DNA of 64,000 nucleotides from Amycolatopsis sp. cg9 (GTDB lineage Bacteria; Actinomycetota; Actinomycetes; Mycobacteriales; Pseudonocardiaceae). A model generated the notes under the pieces. The model saw only the letters and a list, made by a program, of their open reading frames with translations, was not told the DNA's origin and searched no databases. The translations under genes were made by a program, and so were the position numbers. Below, in pieces: positions 24,980 through 34,171 of the stretch (its first letter is position 1; the number at the start of each line of letters is the position of its first letter). Location of the stretch: NCBI RefSeq assembly GCF_041346945.1, contig NZ_CP166850.1:6618501-6682500 (forward strand). The letters are read 5' to 3'.

Positions 24980-26860
24980 ATGACCGAACGCATCCTCGGG
25001 CCCGTCCACCCCACGTCCGCCGCGACGGCCACCGTGGCGCCGCTCTTCCTCGGCGCCGCCACCTTTTCGCCCGGCAGCCTGCTCGGCGACTGGCAGGAGC
25101 GCAACGCCGCGCGGAGCCTGCCGCACTGCGTCGAGCAGCTCGAGGCCGCGGGCGCGCTCGACAACTTCCGGCGCGTCACCGGCGAAGCCGACGGCGAGTA
25201 CCGGAACATGTGGTTCGCCGACACCGACGTCTACAAGACGCTGGAAGCCGCGGCCTGGCAGCTGGGGCGGAACCCGGACGACGCCGAGCTGCGCGCGTTC
25301 CTCGACACCACCGCCGCGCTGGTGGCCAAGGCGCAGGGGGACGACGGCTACCTGAACTCCTATTTCACCGTCGTCAAGCCCGGGCTGCGGTGGCGGGAGC
25401 TGCACTGGAGCCACGAGCTGTACTGCGCGGGCCACCTGATCCAGGCCGCCGTCGCCGCCGCGCGGGCCGGGGTGGGCGCGCAGCTGGTCACCGTCGCCCG
25501 CCGGTTCGCCGACCTCATCGTGGAGCGGTTCTCCCGGGTCGACGACATCGACGGGCACCCGGAGATCGAGACGGCGCTGGTCGAGCTGTACCGGGTGACC
25601 GGGCACCGGCCGTACCTCGACCTCGCGAAACGCTTCCTCGACCTGCGCGGCCACGGGCTGCTCGACGGCGACCGGTTCGGCTCGCGGTACCTGCAGGACC
25701 ACGAGCCCGTCCGGACGGCGGGCGAGGTCGCCGGGCACGTCGTGCGCCAGCTCTACCTGCTCGCCGGGGTCGTGGACGTCGCCGTCGAGACCCGCGACGA
25801 CGAGCTGCTCGACGCCGCCCGGCGGCTCTGGGCCGACGCGTTCGGCGCCAAGACCTACCTCACCGGTGCCCAGGGTTCCCGCCACCGCGACGAGGCGTTC
25901 GGCGACCCGTACGAGCTGCCGGCGGACCGCGCGTACGGCGAGACGTGCGCGGCGATCGCGAGCTTCCACTGGAACTGGCGGCTGCTGCTGGCCACCGGCG
26001 AGGGGAAGTACGCCGACGAGATGGACCGCGTGCTGTACAACGCGATCGCGGGGTCGACCGCGCTCGACGGCACGCACTTCTTCTACGCCAACCCGCTGCA
26101 CCTGCGAACCGGCCACGACGGCTCGCACGAGGACGCGCCTTCGCGGCGCCTGCCGTGGTACTCGTGCGCCTGCTGCCCGCCGAACCTCGCCCGGCTGGTC
26201 GCGTCGCTGTCCGGCTACGTCGCCACCACCGACCCCGGCGGCCTCCAGCTGCACCTCTACGCCGACGGCGTGCTCCGGACCACTGTGGACGGTGTGGACG
26301 TCCGGGTCGGCACCCGCACCGGGTACCCGTGGGACGGCCGGGTCGAGGTCACCGTCACCACGGACGCCGCGCTCACGCTGAGCCTGCGCGTCCCGGGCTG
26401 GGCGGACGGGGCACTGATCGACGGCGTGCCCGCCGTGGTCCGCGACGGCTACACCGCGGTGCGGCGGGACTGGTCGGCGGGGGCCACGGTGGTCCTCGAC
26501 CTGCCGATGGGCGCCCGGCTCGTCCGGCCGCACCCCCGGATCGACGCCGTGCGCGGCTGCGTCGCCGTGACGCGTGGGCCGCTCGTCTACTGCCTCGAGC
26601 AGGCCGACCTGCCGGCCGGGGTGACGCTGGAGGACGTCCGGCTCGACGTCTCCGCGCCGCTGTCCGCCGGGCGGCTGCCGGACGTGCCGGTGACCCTCGC
26701 GGCGCGAGGGCGGGTCGAGGTCCCGGCATCGGACGAGCTGTACCCCACCGGGGCCGAGGCGGCGCCCGGCGAACCGATCGAGCTGACCGCCATCCCGTAT
26801 TTCCTGTGGGGCAACCGGGAACCCGGCCCGATGCGGGTCTGGCTCCCGGTCGCCCGGTGA
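24980..26860 (+). CDS. GH127 beta-L-arabinofuranosidase
   Basis: Retaining exo-enzyme of 626 residues that releases L-arabinose from beta-linked arabinofuranosides. No signal peptide, so it acts on imported sugars. The zinc-thiolate active site of the family is intact: Glu321 and Cys323 (YGETCA), then Cys398 and Cys399 (CACCPPN); the equivalent cysteine is the nucleophile in characterised bifidobacterial HypBA1. DGYLNSYF and HELYCAGHL are further conserved segments of the (alpha/alpha)6 barrel. It sits in the importer operon, which fits intracellular degradation of beta-arabino-oligosaccharides from extensin-like glycoproteins. Confidence 0.92.
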   Translation: MTERILGPVHPTSAATATVAPLFLGAATFSPGSLLGDWQERNAARSLPHCVEQLEAAGALDNFRRVTGEADGEYRNMWFADTDVYKTLEAAAWQLGRNPDDAELRAFLDTTAALVAKAQGDDGYLNSYFTVVKPGLRWRELHWSHELYCAGHLIQAAVAAARAGVGAQLVTVARRFADLIVERFSRVDDIDGHPEIETALVELYRVTGHRPYLDLAKRFLDLRGHGLLDGDRFGSRYLQDHEPVRTAGEVAGHVVRQLYLLAGVVDVAVETRDDELLDAARRLWADAFGAKTYLTGAQGSRHRDEAFGDPYELPADRAYGETCAAIASFHWNWRLLLATGEGKYADEMDRVLYNAIAGSTALDGTHFFYANPLHLRTGHDGSHEDAPSRRLPWYSCACCPPNLARLVASLSGYVATTDPGGLQLHLYADGVLRTTVDGVDVRVGTRTGYPWDGRVEVTVTTDAALTLSLRVPGWADGALIDGVPAVVRDGYTAVRRDWSAGATVVLDLPMGARLVRPHPRIDAVRGCVAVTRGPLVYCLEQADLPAGVTLEDVRLDVSAPLSAGRLPDVPVTLAARGRVEVPASDELYPTGAEAAPGEPIELTAIPYFLWGNREPGPMRVWLPVAR

Positions 26861-26885
26861 CCCCGTCAAGGATCGAGGTTCCCCG

Positions 26886-28565
26886 ATGAAACGCACTCCC
26901 GTGCTCGCCGCGGCGGTCGTCGTCCTGGCCGCCCTCGCGGTGGCCCCGGCGCACGCCGCGGGGCACACCCTCGTGGTCGACGCCGCGGCGCCGTTCCGGC
27001 CGGTCACGCACGCCGCCGCGGGTGGCCTGTACGCCCTGGCCGAAAACGACCGTCCGGCCGACTCGACGTTGCTGCCGCTCAAGCTGAACACCCTCACCCA
27101 GCCGCCGCCGGGTGTCGGGCAGAAGCCCAACGGCCAGCCGCCCGGCGGGGACGCGCTGAAGATCGCGCCCCAGGCCGACCGCGTCGGCGCCGCCCAGGTG
27201 ATCCGGCTGCCGGACATCTACCCGAATTTCCCCTACCAGTGGGTGAGCTGGGACGACTGGCTGGCCAAAGTGGACACGATGGTCTCGAAGCGGCTGGCGG
27301 CGACGTCGGTGAGCAACGTGGCCGCGTGGGAGATCTGGAACGAGCCCGACGGCACCTGGAACACCGCCGCCGCGGGTGACTTCAACGCCGGGTGGGCGCG
27401 GACGGTCCAGCGGATCCGGACCCGCGACACCGTCACCCCGGTCGCCGGCCCCGGCTACGCGAGCTGGAACACCGACCGGATGCGGGCGTTCCTGGCCGCC
27501 GCGAAGAGCACGAACACCGTGCCGGACGTCGTCGTCTGGCACGAACTGGGCCACAGCAGCGGTGCCATCGCCGCGGACGTCGCGGCCTACCGCGCCCTGG
27601 AGGCGTCGCTCGGCATCGGCGCGCGGCCGATCTTCATCAACGAGTACGCCTGGACCGACGAGGTCGACGTGCCCGGGCGCGTGGCGAACTACGTGTCGAA
27701 GCTGGAACGCGCCGGGGTGGCGGGCGCCGACCGGGCGTTCTGGTACGAGTACGGGACCGTGAACGGGCTGGTCGTGAACAACAGCCAGCCGACCGGGACG
27801 TGGTGGCTGTACAAGTGGTACGGCGACATGGCGGGCTCGATGGTGACCACGACCCCGCCCGCGCAGTCCGGTTTGGACGGCTTCGCTTCCTACGACCCGA
27901 CCCGCAAGCGCGTCGACGTCGTCTTCGGCGACGAGTCGGGCAGCAACTCGGTACAGGTCGGCGGACTCAGTGGCACGGTCCGCGTCACCTTGGAGTCGAC
28001 GCCGTCCTCGGGCCGGTTCACCGCGGTGGCCGCGCCGACCGTGCTCTCGACGTCGACCTACACCGTCTCGAATGGACAGATCACGGTGCCGGTGCCGAAC
28101 ATGTCCGCCACGAGCGCGTACCACCTGGTGGTGGAACCGGCCGGCGGGGTGCCTGCCTACCAGCAGCGGTACGAAGCGGAGAACGCGTCGGTCTTCCGCG
28201 CGCAGCGGCTGTCGAGTACCACGGCATCCAACGGCGGTTACGTCGGCCGCATCGACAATTCCGGTGACCCGCGCAACGACAGCTACGTCGACTTCGTCGT
28301 CAACGTGCCGAGTGCGCGCGCGTACACGATGACCATCGGCTACGCGAACGGCACCGGCACGAACTCGACCCAGGGCCTGGCGTACAACGGCGGTGCCTGG
28401 TCGACGGTGAGCTACCCGCCGACCGCCGGCTGGGGCCGGTTCGGCACGGTCTCGACGTCGGTGAACCTGCGCGCGGGCCACAACGTGATCCGGCTGGCCA
28501 AGGGGTCCCCGTTCTTCGCCGGCGGCACCGGGTACGCCGAACTCGACTACCTGCAGCTCACCTGA
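26886..28565 (+). CDS. Secreted clan-A glycoside hydrolase with C-terminal carbohydrate-binding domain
   Basis: Extracellular hydrolase of 559 residues with a signal peptide ending near residue 24 (AHA-AG). The barrel shows clan-A catalytic glutamates in WEIWNEPDG (about residue 155, acid/base) and FINEYAW (about 255, nucleophile), most like GH39 or related families. A beta-sandwich follows, and from about residue 425 a CBM35/CBM6-like module (YEAENASVFR ... YAELDYLQL). Last gene of the arabinose-linked operon; it probably attacks the polymer outside and feeds the importer. The exact GH family is uncertain. Confidence 0.8.
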   Translation: MKRTPVLAAAVVVLAALAVAPAHAAGHTLVVDAAAPFRPVTHAAAGGLYALAENDRPADSTLLPLKLNTLTQPPPGVGQKPNGQPPGGDALKIAPQADRVGAAQVIRLPDIYPNFPYQWVSWDDWLAKVDTMVSKRLAATSVSNVAAWEIWNEPDGTWNTAAAGDFNAGWARTVQRIRTRDTVTPVAGPGYASWNTDRMRAFLAAAKSTNTVPDVVVWHELGHSSGAIAADVAAYRALEASLGIGARPIFINEYAWTDEVDVPGRVANYVSKLERAGVAGADRAFWYEYGTVNGLVVNNSQPTGTWWLYKWYGDMAGSMVTTTPPAQSGLDGFASYDPTRKRVDVVFGDESGSNSVQVGGLSGTVRVTLESTPSSGRFTAVAAPTVLSTSTYTVSNGQITVPVPNMSATSAYHLVVEPAGGVPAYQQRYEAENASVFRAQRLSSTTASNGGYVGRIDNSGDPRNDSYVDFVVNVPSARAYTMTIGYANGTGTNSTQGLAYNGGAWSTVSYPPTAGWGRFGTVSTSVNLRAGHNVIRLAKGSPFFAGGTGYAELDYLQLT

Positions 28566-28702
28566 CCCCGGCGACGGCGCACGGGAGCCGACTGCCGAAG
28601 AAAGCGCTCAGCACCCTTGCGCGCGGGCAGCCGGAGCGGCGTGTCGGCCGTGGCGGTGGGGACCGCGGTTAGGAGGAGAGCGCGGACATCGGAACGACCC
28701 CG

Positions 28703-29770
28703 TCAGGGACCCCTCCAGTGCGCGGCCGGCAGCGCGGGAACCCGGTGCCCGCGGTGGCCGGTCATCTCCCGGTTGGCCACCAGCGCGTTGAGCACGGCCT
28801 CCTCGACCGCCTGCACGACCGCTTCGAAGAACGGGTCGATCCGGCCCCACGGCACGAACCGGAGGTGCTCGTACTCGGCCTCGGTGGTGCGCGGGAAGGC
28901 GCTCGTCAGCGCGCCGGGGTTCGCCGTGCTGAAGGCGAGGAACAGGTCGCCCGAGAAGTGCGAGCCGGTCGTGCCGGTGCGGGCCAGGCCGAGGGGGACG
29001 CGGCGGGCCAGCGCCGTGCACTGCCCCGGCAGCAGGGGCGCGTCCGTGCCGACGACGACGATCACCGAACCCGCGCCGGGCGGCGCCGGGGCCCACTCGG
29101 CCATCGGGTCGTCCGCCGCCAGGAGCGGGCCCACGGCCTCCCCGGCGACCGTCAGCTCGCGGCGGCTGCCGAAGTTCGCCTGCGCCAGCACGCCCACGGT
29201 GTACTCGTCGGAGCCGTACTCGACGAGCCGGGACGCCGTGCCGGTGCCGCCCTTGAAGCCGTAGCACGTCATCCCCGTGCCGCCGCCGACGGAACCCTCG
29301 TCGAGCGCGCCGCCGCGGGCGGCGTCGAGGGCCGCGATCGCGTGTCCACTGTGGATCGCCGGGGCGTTGATGTCGTTGAGGTAGCCGTCCCAGGTCTCGG
29401 CGACGACCGGCAGCAGCCACTCCGCCGCGACGTCGGGCCGCTCGCGCACCACCCAGTCGATCACGCCGCGGTGGCACGGCCCGACGGCGTGGGTGTTGGT
29501 GATCAGCACCGGCAGGGCCAGCGAACCGGTCTCGGCGAGCCAGGCGGTGCCGGTCATTTCGCCGTTGCCGTTCAAGGAAAACGTCCCGGCCGCGCACGGC
29601 ACCGGGAAGTCCGCGCGGCCGCGGGGGAGGATCGCGGTGACGCCGGTGCGCACCGAGTCGCCTTCGACGAGCGTCGTGTAGCCGACTTCGACGCCCGGGA
29701 CGTCGGTGAGCGCGTTGTGCGTGCCGGGCCGTCCGGGCAGCGGGATGCCCAGGTCGCGGGCGCGGGTCAT
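28703..29770 (-). CDS. P1 family peptidase (DmpA-like L-aminopeptidase/D-esterase)
   Basis: Self-processing N-terminal nucleophile hydrolase of 355 residues. The autocleavage motif DEGSVGGGTGM places the cut between Gly159 and Ser160, freeing Ser160 as nucleophile. The N-terminal NALTDVPGVEVGYTT is characteristic. It releases N-terminal amino acids, in some members D-residues, from small peptides or amides. It overlaps the TetR gene by ATGA, and an amino-acid permease lies on the other side of the TetR promoter, so peptide or amide catabolism is likely. Confidence 0.9.
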   Translation of the reverse strand: MTRARDLGIPLPGRPGTHNALTDVPGVEVGYTTLVEGDSVRTGVTAILPRGRADFPVPCAAGTFSLNGNGEMTGTAWLAETGSLALPVLITNTHAVGPCHRGVIDWVVRERPDVAAEWLLPVVAETWDGYLNDINAPAIHSGHAIAALDAARGGALDEGSVGGGTGMTCYGFKGGTGTASRLVEYGSDEYTVGVLAQANFGSRRELTVAGEAVGPLLAADDPMAEWAPAPPGAGSVIVVVGTDAPLLPGQCTALARRVPLGLARTGTTGSHFSGDLFLAFSTANPGALTSAFPRTTEAEYEHLRFVPWGRIDPFFEAVVQAVEEAVLNALVANREMTGHRGHRVPALPAAHWRGP

Positions 29771-30375
29771 GACGGGTCCTCCAGGCTGCGGGTGGTCGCG
29801 ATGCGGGCGAAGGAAAGCAGCATCGCTTCGGCGGTGGCCCGGTCCACGGTGGGCACGGCCTGGGTGAGGTGCAGGCCGTAGCCGTCCTCGAGCGCGACGA
29901 GGTTGCGCGCGATCGCGACCGGTTCGGCGGTCAGTGCGAATTCGCCGGTCGCCGCCCCGGCTTCGAGGATGCCGGTGTAGATCCGCACCTGCCGCTCGAA
30001 CAGCGCGACGTGCCGGGCGGCGTAGGCGGGGTCTCGGCGGGCGATCGTGCCGAGTTCGTAGAGCAGCACGCACAGCTCGTCGGACGGCCCGCTGGGCAGG
30101 CCGCTGCGGATCGTGGCGAGCAGCCGTTCCCGCGGCGTCCCGCTCCGGGCGGCGTCCTCCCGCTGGGTGCAGAAGCGCTCGACGGCTTCCTGCTGCACCT
30201 CCCGCAGGAGGTCGGTCAGGGTGGGGAAGTAGTAGAGCACCGAGCCCGAGGAGAGGCCCGCGCCGTCGGCGATGTCCCGCAGCCGCAGGTTGAGGACCCC
30301 GCGCTCGACGACGGCGCGGCGCGCCACCGCGATCAGCTCGGCCCGCCGTTCGGGGGCCCTGCTCGGTCGTGCCAT
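29767..30375 (-). CDS. TetR family transcriptional regulator
   Basis: A 202-residue TetR protein; helix-turn-helix RLRDIADGAGLSSGSVLYYF at about residues 29-48. I start at ATG 30375 (MARPSRAPERR), the usual TetR N-terminus, though the frame is open 12 codons further up. It is divergent from the permease gene and co-transcribed with the P1 peptidase. Two TTCGAA-centred palindromes in the gap are the probable binding sites. Confidence 0.88.
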   Translation of the reverse strand: MARPSRAPERRAELIAVARRAVVERGVLNLRLRDIADGAGLSSGSVLYYFPTLTDLLREVQQEAVERFCTQREDAARSGTPRERLLATIRSGLPSGPSDELCVLLYELGTIARRDPAYAARHVALFERQVRIYTGILEAGAATGEFALTAEPVAIARNLVALEDGYGLHLTQAVPTVDRATAEAMLLSFARIATTRSLEDPS

Positions 30376-30382
30376 GCGCCTC

Positions 30383-30445
30383 ATTGTTCGAACGATCTTT
30401 GAAAAAAGCAAGGGCTTGACGAGCTGGCTTCGAACGCCTTTGATG
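30383..30445. promoter_or_regulatory. Divergent promoter region with two TTCGAA palindromes
   Basis: ATTGTTCGAACGAT (30383-30396) lies next to the TetR start. GGCTTCGAACGCC (30426-30438) lies between a TTGACG (30416-30421) and a TTTGAT hexamer (30439-30444) that would drive the permease gene. Both share TTCGAACG followed closely by TTTGA. A repressor bound here would block both directions. Confidence 0.55.
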
Positions 30446-30495
30446 CGTGGTCACTCGGTTTTTCGAAGGAGCTTCAGAGAACTGGAGGCCCGCTC

Positions 30496-31878
30496 GTGAC
30501 CACCCCCGCCCTGCGCCGCGGCCTGCGCACCCTCGGCACCCTGCTCATCACGCTCTCGGCGATCAGCCCCGCGTCGTCGGTGTTCATCATCGCGCCGGGG
30601 GTGCTCACCGGCGCCGGGACCGGCGCGTTCTTCAGCTTCGCGGCCGCGGCGGTGGTCGGCGTGTTCATGGCGTTCGTCTACGCCGAGCTCGCGTCGGCGT
30701 TCCCCGTGGCCGGCGGCGAATACGCGATCGTGGCCCGCACGCTGGGCCGGCTGCCCGGCTTCGCCGTGCTGGGGCTGATGATCGTCACGCAGGTGCTGAT
30801 CGTCGCGGTGATCGCGCTCGGCGTCGGGACGTACCTGGGGGTGCTGTTCCCCGGCCTGCCCGGGCCGGCGGTCGCGGCCGTGACGTGCGTGCTGGCCGCC
30901 GTCGTCGGGGTGTTCGACATCAAGCTGAACGCGTGGGTGACCGGCGTCTTCCTGGCCATCGAGATCCTCGCGCTGGTGGTGGTCGCCGCGCTCGGCCTGC
31001 TCCACCCGGCCCGCCCGTTCACCGACCTGCTCGCCCACCCGGTGGCGGCCGACGGCGGCCCGGCGACGATCGGCGCCATCGCGATCGCGACGTCGGTGGC
31101 GATGTTCGCCTACAACGGCTACGGCTCGGCGGTGTACTTCGGCGAGGAGACCCAGGACGCCTCCCGCGGCATCGCCCGCGCGATCCTCCTGGCGCTGGCG
31201 ATCACGGTGGTCGCCGAGCTGGTCCCGGTCACGGCGGTCCTGCTGGGCGCGCCCGACCTCGGCGCGCTGTTCGGCTCGGAGAACATGCTGTCGGCGTTCA
31301 TCAGCGCCCGCGGCGGCAGCACGCTCGACACGGTGCTCAGCCTGGCGGTGGCGCTGGCGATCGTGAACGCGGTCCTGGCGATCGTCCTGATCAGCTCCCG
31401 CCTGGTCTTCAGCAGCGGCCGCGACCGCGCCTGGCCCGGCGCGGTGAACCGGGCCCTGGCGGCGGTCCACCCCCGCTTCGGCACCCCGTGGGTGGCGACG
31501 GCCGGCACCGGAATCGTGGCCGCGGCGCTGTGTTTCGTGGACCCGCAGCTGCTCCTGGTGGTGACGAGCACGTCGATCGTGGCGGTCTACGCGGCCCTCT
31601 GCCTGGGCGCGATCATCGGCCGCCGCACGGGTTCGACGGCCCACGCGCGGTACCGCATGCCGTGGTTCCCGGTCGCGCCGGTGCTGGCCTTGGCGGTGCT
31701 GGTGTTCGTGGTGTACCAGAACGTCCTGGACCCGGCGGTCGGCCGGCCGAGCCTCCTGGTGACGGCGGGGATCGTGGTGCTGGCGGTGGGGTACTACGCA
31801 CTGGTGCTGCGCCGCCGCGGCGGGTGGGAGCTGGCCGAGCCGGTGGCGGAAACTCCTCGTTCCCGGACAAATAGGTGA
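30496..31878 (+). CDS. APC superfamily amino-acid permease
   Basis: Membrane transporter of 460 residues with about twelve helices. The first helix ITLSAISPASSVFIIAPGVL is the substrate-binding broken helix of APC proteins, and EYAIVARTLGRLPGF follows helix 2. GTG start at 30496 after a GAAGGAG site. Divergent from the TetR/P1 peptidase operon; together they suggest uptake and hydrolysis of an amino acid derivative under TetR control. Confidence 0.88.
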   Translation: MTTPALRRGLRTLGTLLITLSAISPASSVFIIAPGVLTGAGTGAFFSFAAAAVVGVFMAFVYAELASAFPVAGGEYAIVARTLGRLPGFAVLGLMIVTQVLIVAVIALGVGTYLGVLFPGLPGPAVAAVTCVLAAVVGVFDIKLNAWVTGVFLAIEILALVVVAALGLLHPARPFTDLLAHPVAADGGPATIGAIAIATSVAMFAYNGYGSAVYFGEETQDASRGIARAILLALAITVVAELVPVTAVLLGAPDLGALFGSENMLSAFISARGGSTLDTVLSLAVALAIVNAVLAIVLISSRLVFSSGRDRAWPGAVNRALAAVHPRFGTPWVATAGTGIVAAALCFVDPQLLLVVTSTSIVAVYAALCLGAIIGRRTGSTAHARYRMPWFPVAPVLALAVLVFVVYQNVLDPAVGRPSLLVTAGIVVLAVGYYALVLRRRGGWELAEPVAETPRSRTNR

Positions 31879-31978
31879 CAAATCGTGGGTGACGGGATCC
31901 TGTAACAGGCCCAGTGCGTTGCACGACTAGCGGAGGCGATATCCGGGAAACAAAACGCACGACGCACCGAGGTTGCGC

Positions 31979-33661
31979 ATGGACGAAGGTTCCCCGTCGA
32001 GAATGCTCGACCCCGACCTGTTCGACCGGGGCGACATCTTCTGCTTCGACACGCAACCGTACCTGGGAGAACTGTTCGAAACCGTCCGGGCGCGCAAGAA
32101 GCCGCTGACCGTCGTCGTCGGTGCCGGGGTGTCGATGAACTCCAGCCTGCCGTCTTGGCGGGAACTCATCGACCGGATGACGAACGAGATCGAGAACTCG
32201 AGCACGAAGATGATCGCGTTGCGCGACAGTTCCGATCTGATGCGGAAAGCCGAGATCGTCCTGCAGATCTTGAAAGACGGCGGTGGTGATCTCGAAGACC
32301 ACGAGTTCATCCGGCGGGCGCTCTATTCCGATTCGCACGTCACGCCGGGAGTGCTGGCGGAGTCGATCGCGCGGCTGGTCTGCGCGAACCGGAAGTACGC
32401 CCGCAAGCGGGCCCGGCTGCTGACGACGAACTTCGACGAGATCCTCGAAGCGGCATTGAGCGCGTACTTCGCCGAAGACGAGGTGAAGTCGTTCTCGCTC
32501 GAACTGGGCGGCAGTTCCGCGTGGACGGACTGGGATCGATTCCTCCGCCGGATCGGCGTGATGCACTTGCACGGCCTGGTCCGCCAGCAGGGCGACCCCG
32601 GCGAGCCGATCGTCCTCACCGAGTCCCAGTTCCTGAAGTACGGTGCGCAGGTGCGGGAAGTCATCTCGAACGCGCTCGAGGGTGCCTGCACGATCTTCAT
32701 CGGGCTGGGCATGTCGGACCCGAACCTCGTCGGCCCGCTCTACGCGACCGCAGAGGAGAGGCCGCCGCGCTTCTCCCTGGTGGTGCCGCCCGGCGTCGAC
32801 GGGGTCACCACGACCGAGGCCGCTCGCTACGCCATCAACTCGGCTCGCTACCTCGAGGACAAACTGGGCCTCAGGCCGATCTTCCTGAAGTCCTACTCGC
32901 AGCTGAACCAGGTCATCTCGGATCTCGCGCTCGCCGTGGTGGAACCGCGGCGGTACCGGCCCGACGTGCAGAGCGACGCCTCACTCGTCTACCGCCGGCG
33001 GCTCACCCGGGCGCTGGACGACTGCTATGCGGGTGTCGGCTGCGAGAAAACCGTGGAGATCCCCACCGGTCAAGCCGCCGAAGAACTCACGACCCGGTTG
33101 CACCGGGCGCTCGAAATCGAGAACGGTCCGCTTCCCGTCTTGCGGGAACTCGCGCTGCGGTACGGTCATCCGCTCGGCGGCGCGGGCGAGAACTTCGGCC
33201 TGTTCCTGTGGCTGCGCAGCCGGGAGCTCGAAGACCGGCGGCACCGCTACATCCTCAACCTCGTCGGGACGTCGGTGTACGCGCACCGCGAAGACTGGTC
33301 GCTGCGCCACCACGTGAAAATCAGCCGGGAAACGGAGTTCGCCGCCGCGCAAGCGGTCTTCACGGGCATCGTGCAGGCGACGAACCTCACGCCGACCCCG
33401 ATCGCCCAGATCTGGCGGGGGATTTTCGCGATGCCCATCCTCATGTCCGGGATCGGCAGTGACCGGATGATCGGCGCCGGCCCCGCCGACGTCTTGACGG
33501 TGGGTGCCATCACGCTCAACTCGACGTTCGTCATCACGACCAACGGCGAGCCGGTGCCGCCCGGGGATCTGTCGTTGATCAGCAAGCTGGACTCGGTGGA
33601 CAAGAACCTGCTGCTCGAGAGCCTGGACAAGGCCGCGCAGTACGCGATCCACCCGAGCTGA
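31979..33661 (+). CDS. SIR2-family NAD-binding protein with large uncharacterised C-terminal region
   Basis: A 560-residue protein. The N-terminal SIR2 fold has GAGVS at 48-52 (NAD-binding), TTNFD at 149-153, HLHG with the candidate catalytic His198, and GLGMSDPN at 242-249. TTNxD plus GxxxSDPN is typical of SIR2 effectors in bacterial defence, which cleave NAD to stop phage growth, rather than of protein deacetylases; no zinc-binding cysteine quartet is seen. Residues about 330-560 match no family I recognise and would be the sensor or regulatory part. The start is ATG 31979 after GAGG. It stands alone, with a small basic-tailed protein encoded tail to tail 6 bases away. Confidence 0.8.
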   Translation: MDEGSPSRMLDPDLFDRGDIFCFDTQPYLGELFETVRARKKPLTVVVGAGVSMNSSLPSWRELIDRMTNEIENSSTKMIALRDSSDLMRKAEIVLQILKDGGGDLEDHEFIRRALYSDSHVTPGVLAESIARLVCANRKYARKRARLLTTNFDEILEAALSAYFAEDEVKSFSLELGGSSAWTDWDRFLRRIGVMHLHGLVRQQGDPGEPIVLTESQFLKYGAQVREVISNALEGACTIFIGLGMSDPNLVGPLYATAEERPPRFSLVVPPGVDGVTTTEAARYAINSARYLEDKLGLRPIFLKSYSQLNQVISDLALAVVEPRRYRPDVQSDASLVYRRRLTRALDDCYAGVGCEKTVEIPTGQAAEELTTRLHRALEIENGPLPVLRELALRYGHPLGGAGENFGLFLWLRSRELEDRRHRYILNLVGTSVYAHREDWSLRHHVKISRETEFAAAQAVFTGIVQATNLTPTPIAQIWRGIFAMPILMSGIGSDRMIGAGPADVLTVGAITLNSTFVITTNGEPVPPGDLSLISKLDSVDKNLLLESLDKAAQYAIHPS

Positions 33662-33667
33662 CGCGGG

Positions 33668-33826
33668 TCAGTCCTTTTTGGCGCGCTTGGCCTTGATGAC
33701 CGGCACCCGGCCGGGCACGGACACGTAGACCGAGTTGCCGACTTTCCGCTTGGGGGACTGGCCGATGACCGGCTCGCCGCGTCCGCCGGGGGTTTCCCGT
33801 TCGCGCGCCGCCGCGTCTGTGCTCAT
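33668..33826 (-). CDS. Small hypothetical protein with basic C-terminus
   Basis: A 52-residue product beginning MSTDAAARERETPGGRGEP and ending in the basic KAKRAKKD. The middle SVYVSVPGRVPVIKA could form a short beta hairpin. An AAGGG lies about 10 bases before the ATG. It converges on the SIR2 gene with a 6-base gap. No family was recognised; the reading frame has normal actinomycete third-position bias, so it is probably real, but this rests on composition and position only. Confidence 0.45.
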   Translation of the reverse strand: MSTDAAARERETPGGRGEPVIGQSPKRKVGNSVYVSVPGRVPVIKAKRAKKD

Positions 33827-34171
33827 GGCGTCAACCCTTCGCGTCGGACGACCTCTGCGCGGAGAATCCCACAGCGGCCTGGAGAAGTGATCGAAGAACA
33901 CTTTCCGCTACCCACATTACGCCGATCGGGGGTCAAAGTCGCTGCTTGCTTGAACGAGGCATGCATGCGATCACCCTCCGCATCCAGTCGGCCGATCAGA
34001 TCACTTCGGGATACCAACGCCGGACCTGCGTGAATCTGGCAGATCGCAGTGAATATGTTACGGGCGGTAGTATCAGTGGGCAATCTGGTTGCTACCGAAG
34101 TCGCCGGCCCCGGCCGAACTGTTACCGCGTGAACCCGGATCGGGGCGGGCCGATTTTTCACCGGCCCTCCG
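33827..34171. other. 345-bp stretch without a recognisable gene
   Basis: Base composition is visibly less GC-rich than the surroundings, and every frame is interrupted or unnatural. GGTAG (34070-34074) and CTACC (34094-34098) form a weak inverted repeat. The 3' end of mftR borders it. It probably holds the promoter of the small basic protein and leftover sequence from an insertion or deletion. Confidence 0.4.

Noticed and set aside
24926..27217. A 763-codon open frame antisense to the GH127 gene and its neighbours
   Set aside because: Low-complexity sequence, no motifs; the plus strand encodes an intact GH127 active site in an operon.
33823..34161. 112-codon minus-strand frame across the gap before mftR
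   Set aside because: Sequence shows no domain, no ribosome-binding site, and overlaps the better-supported 52-residue gene in another frame.
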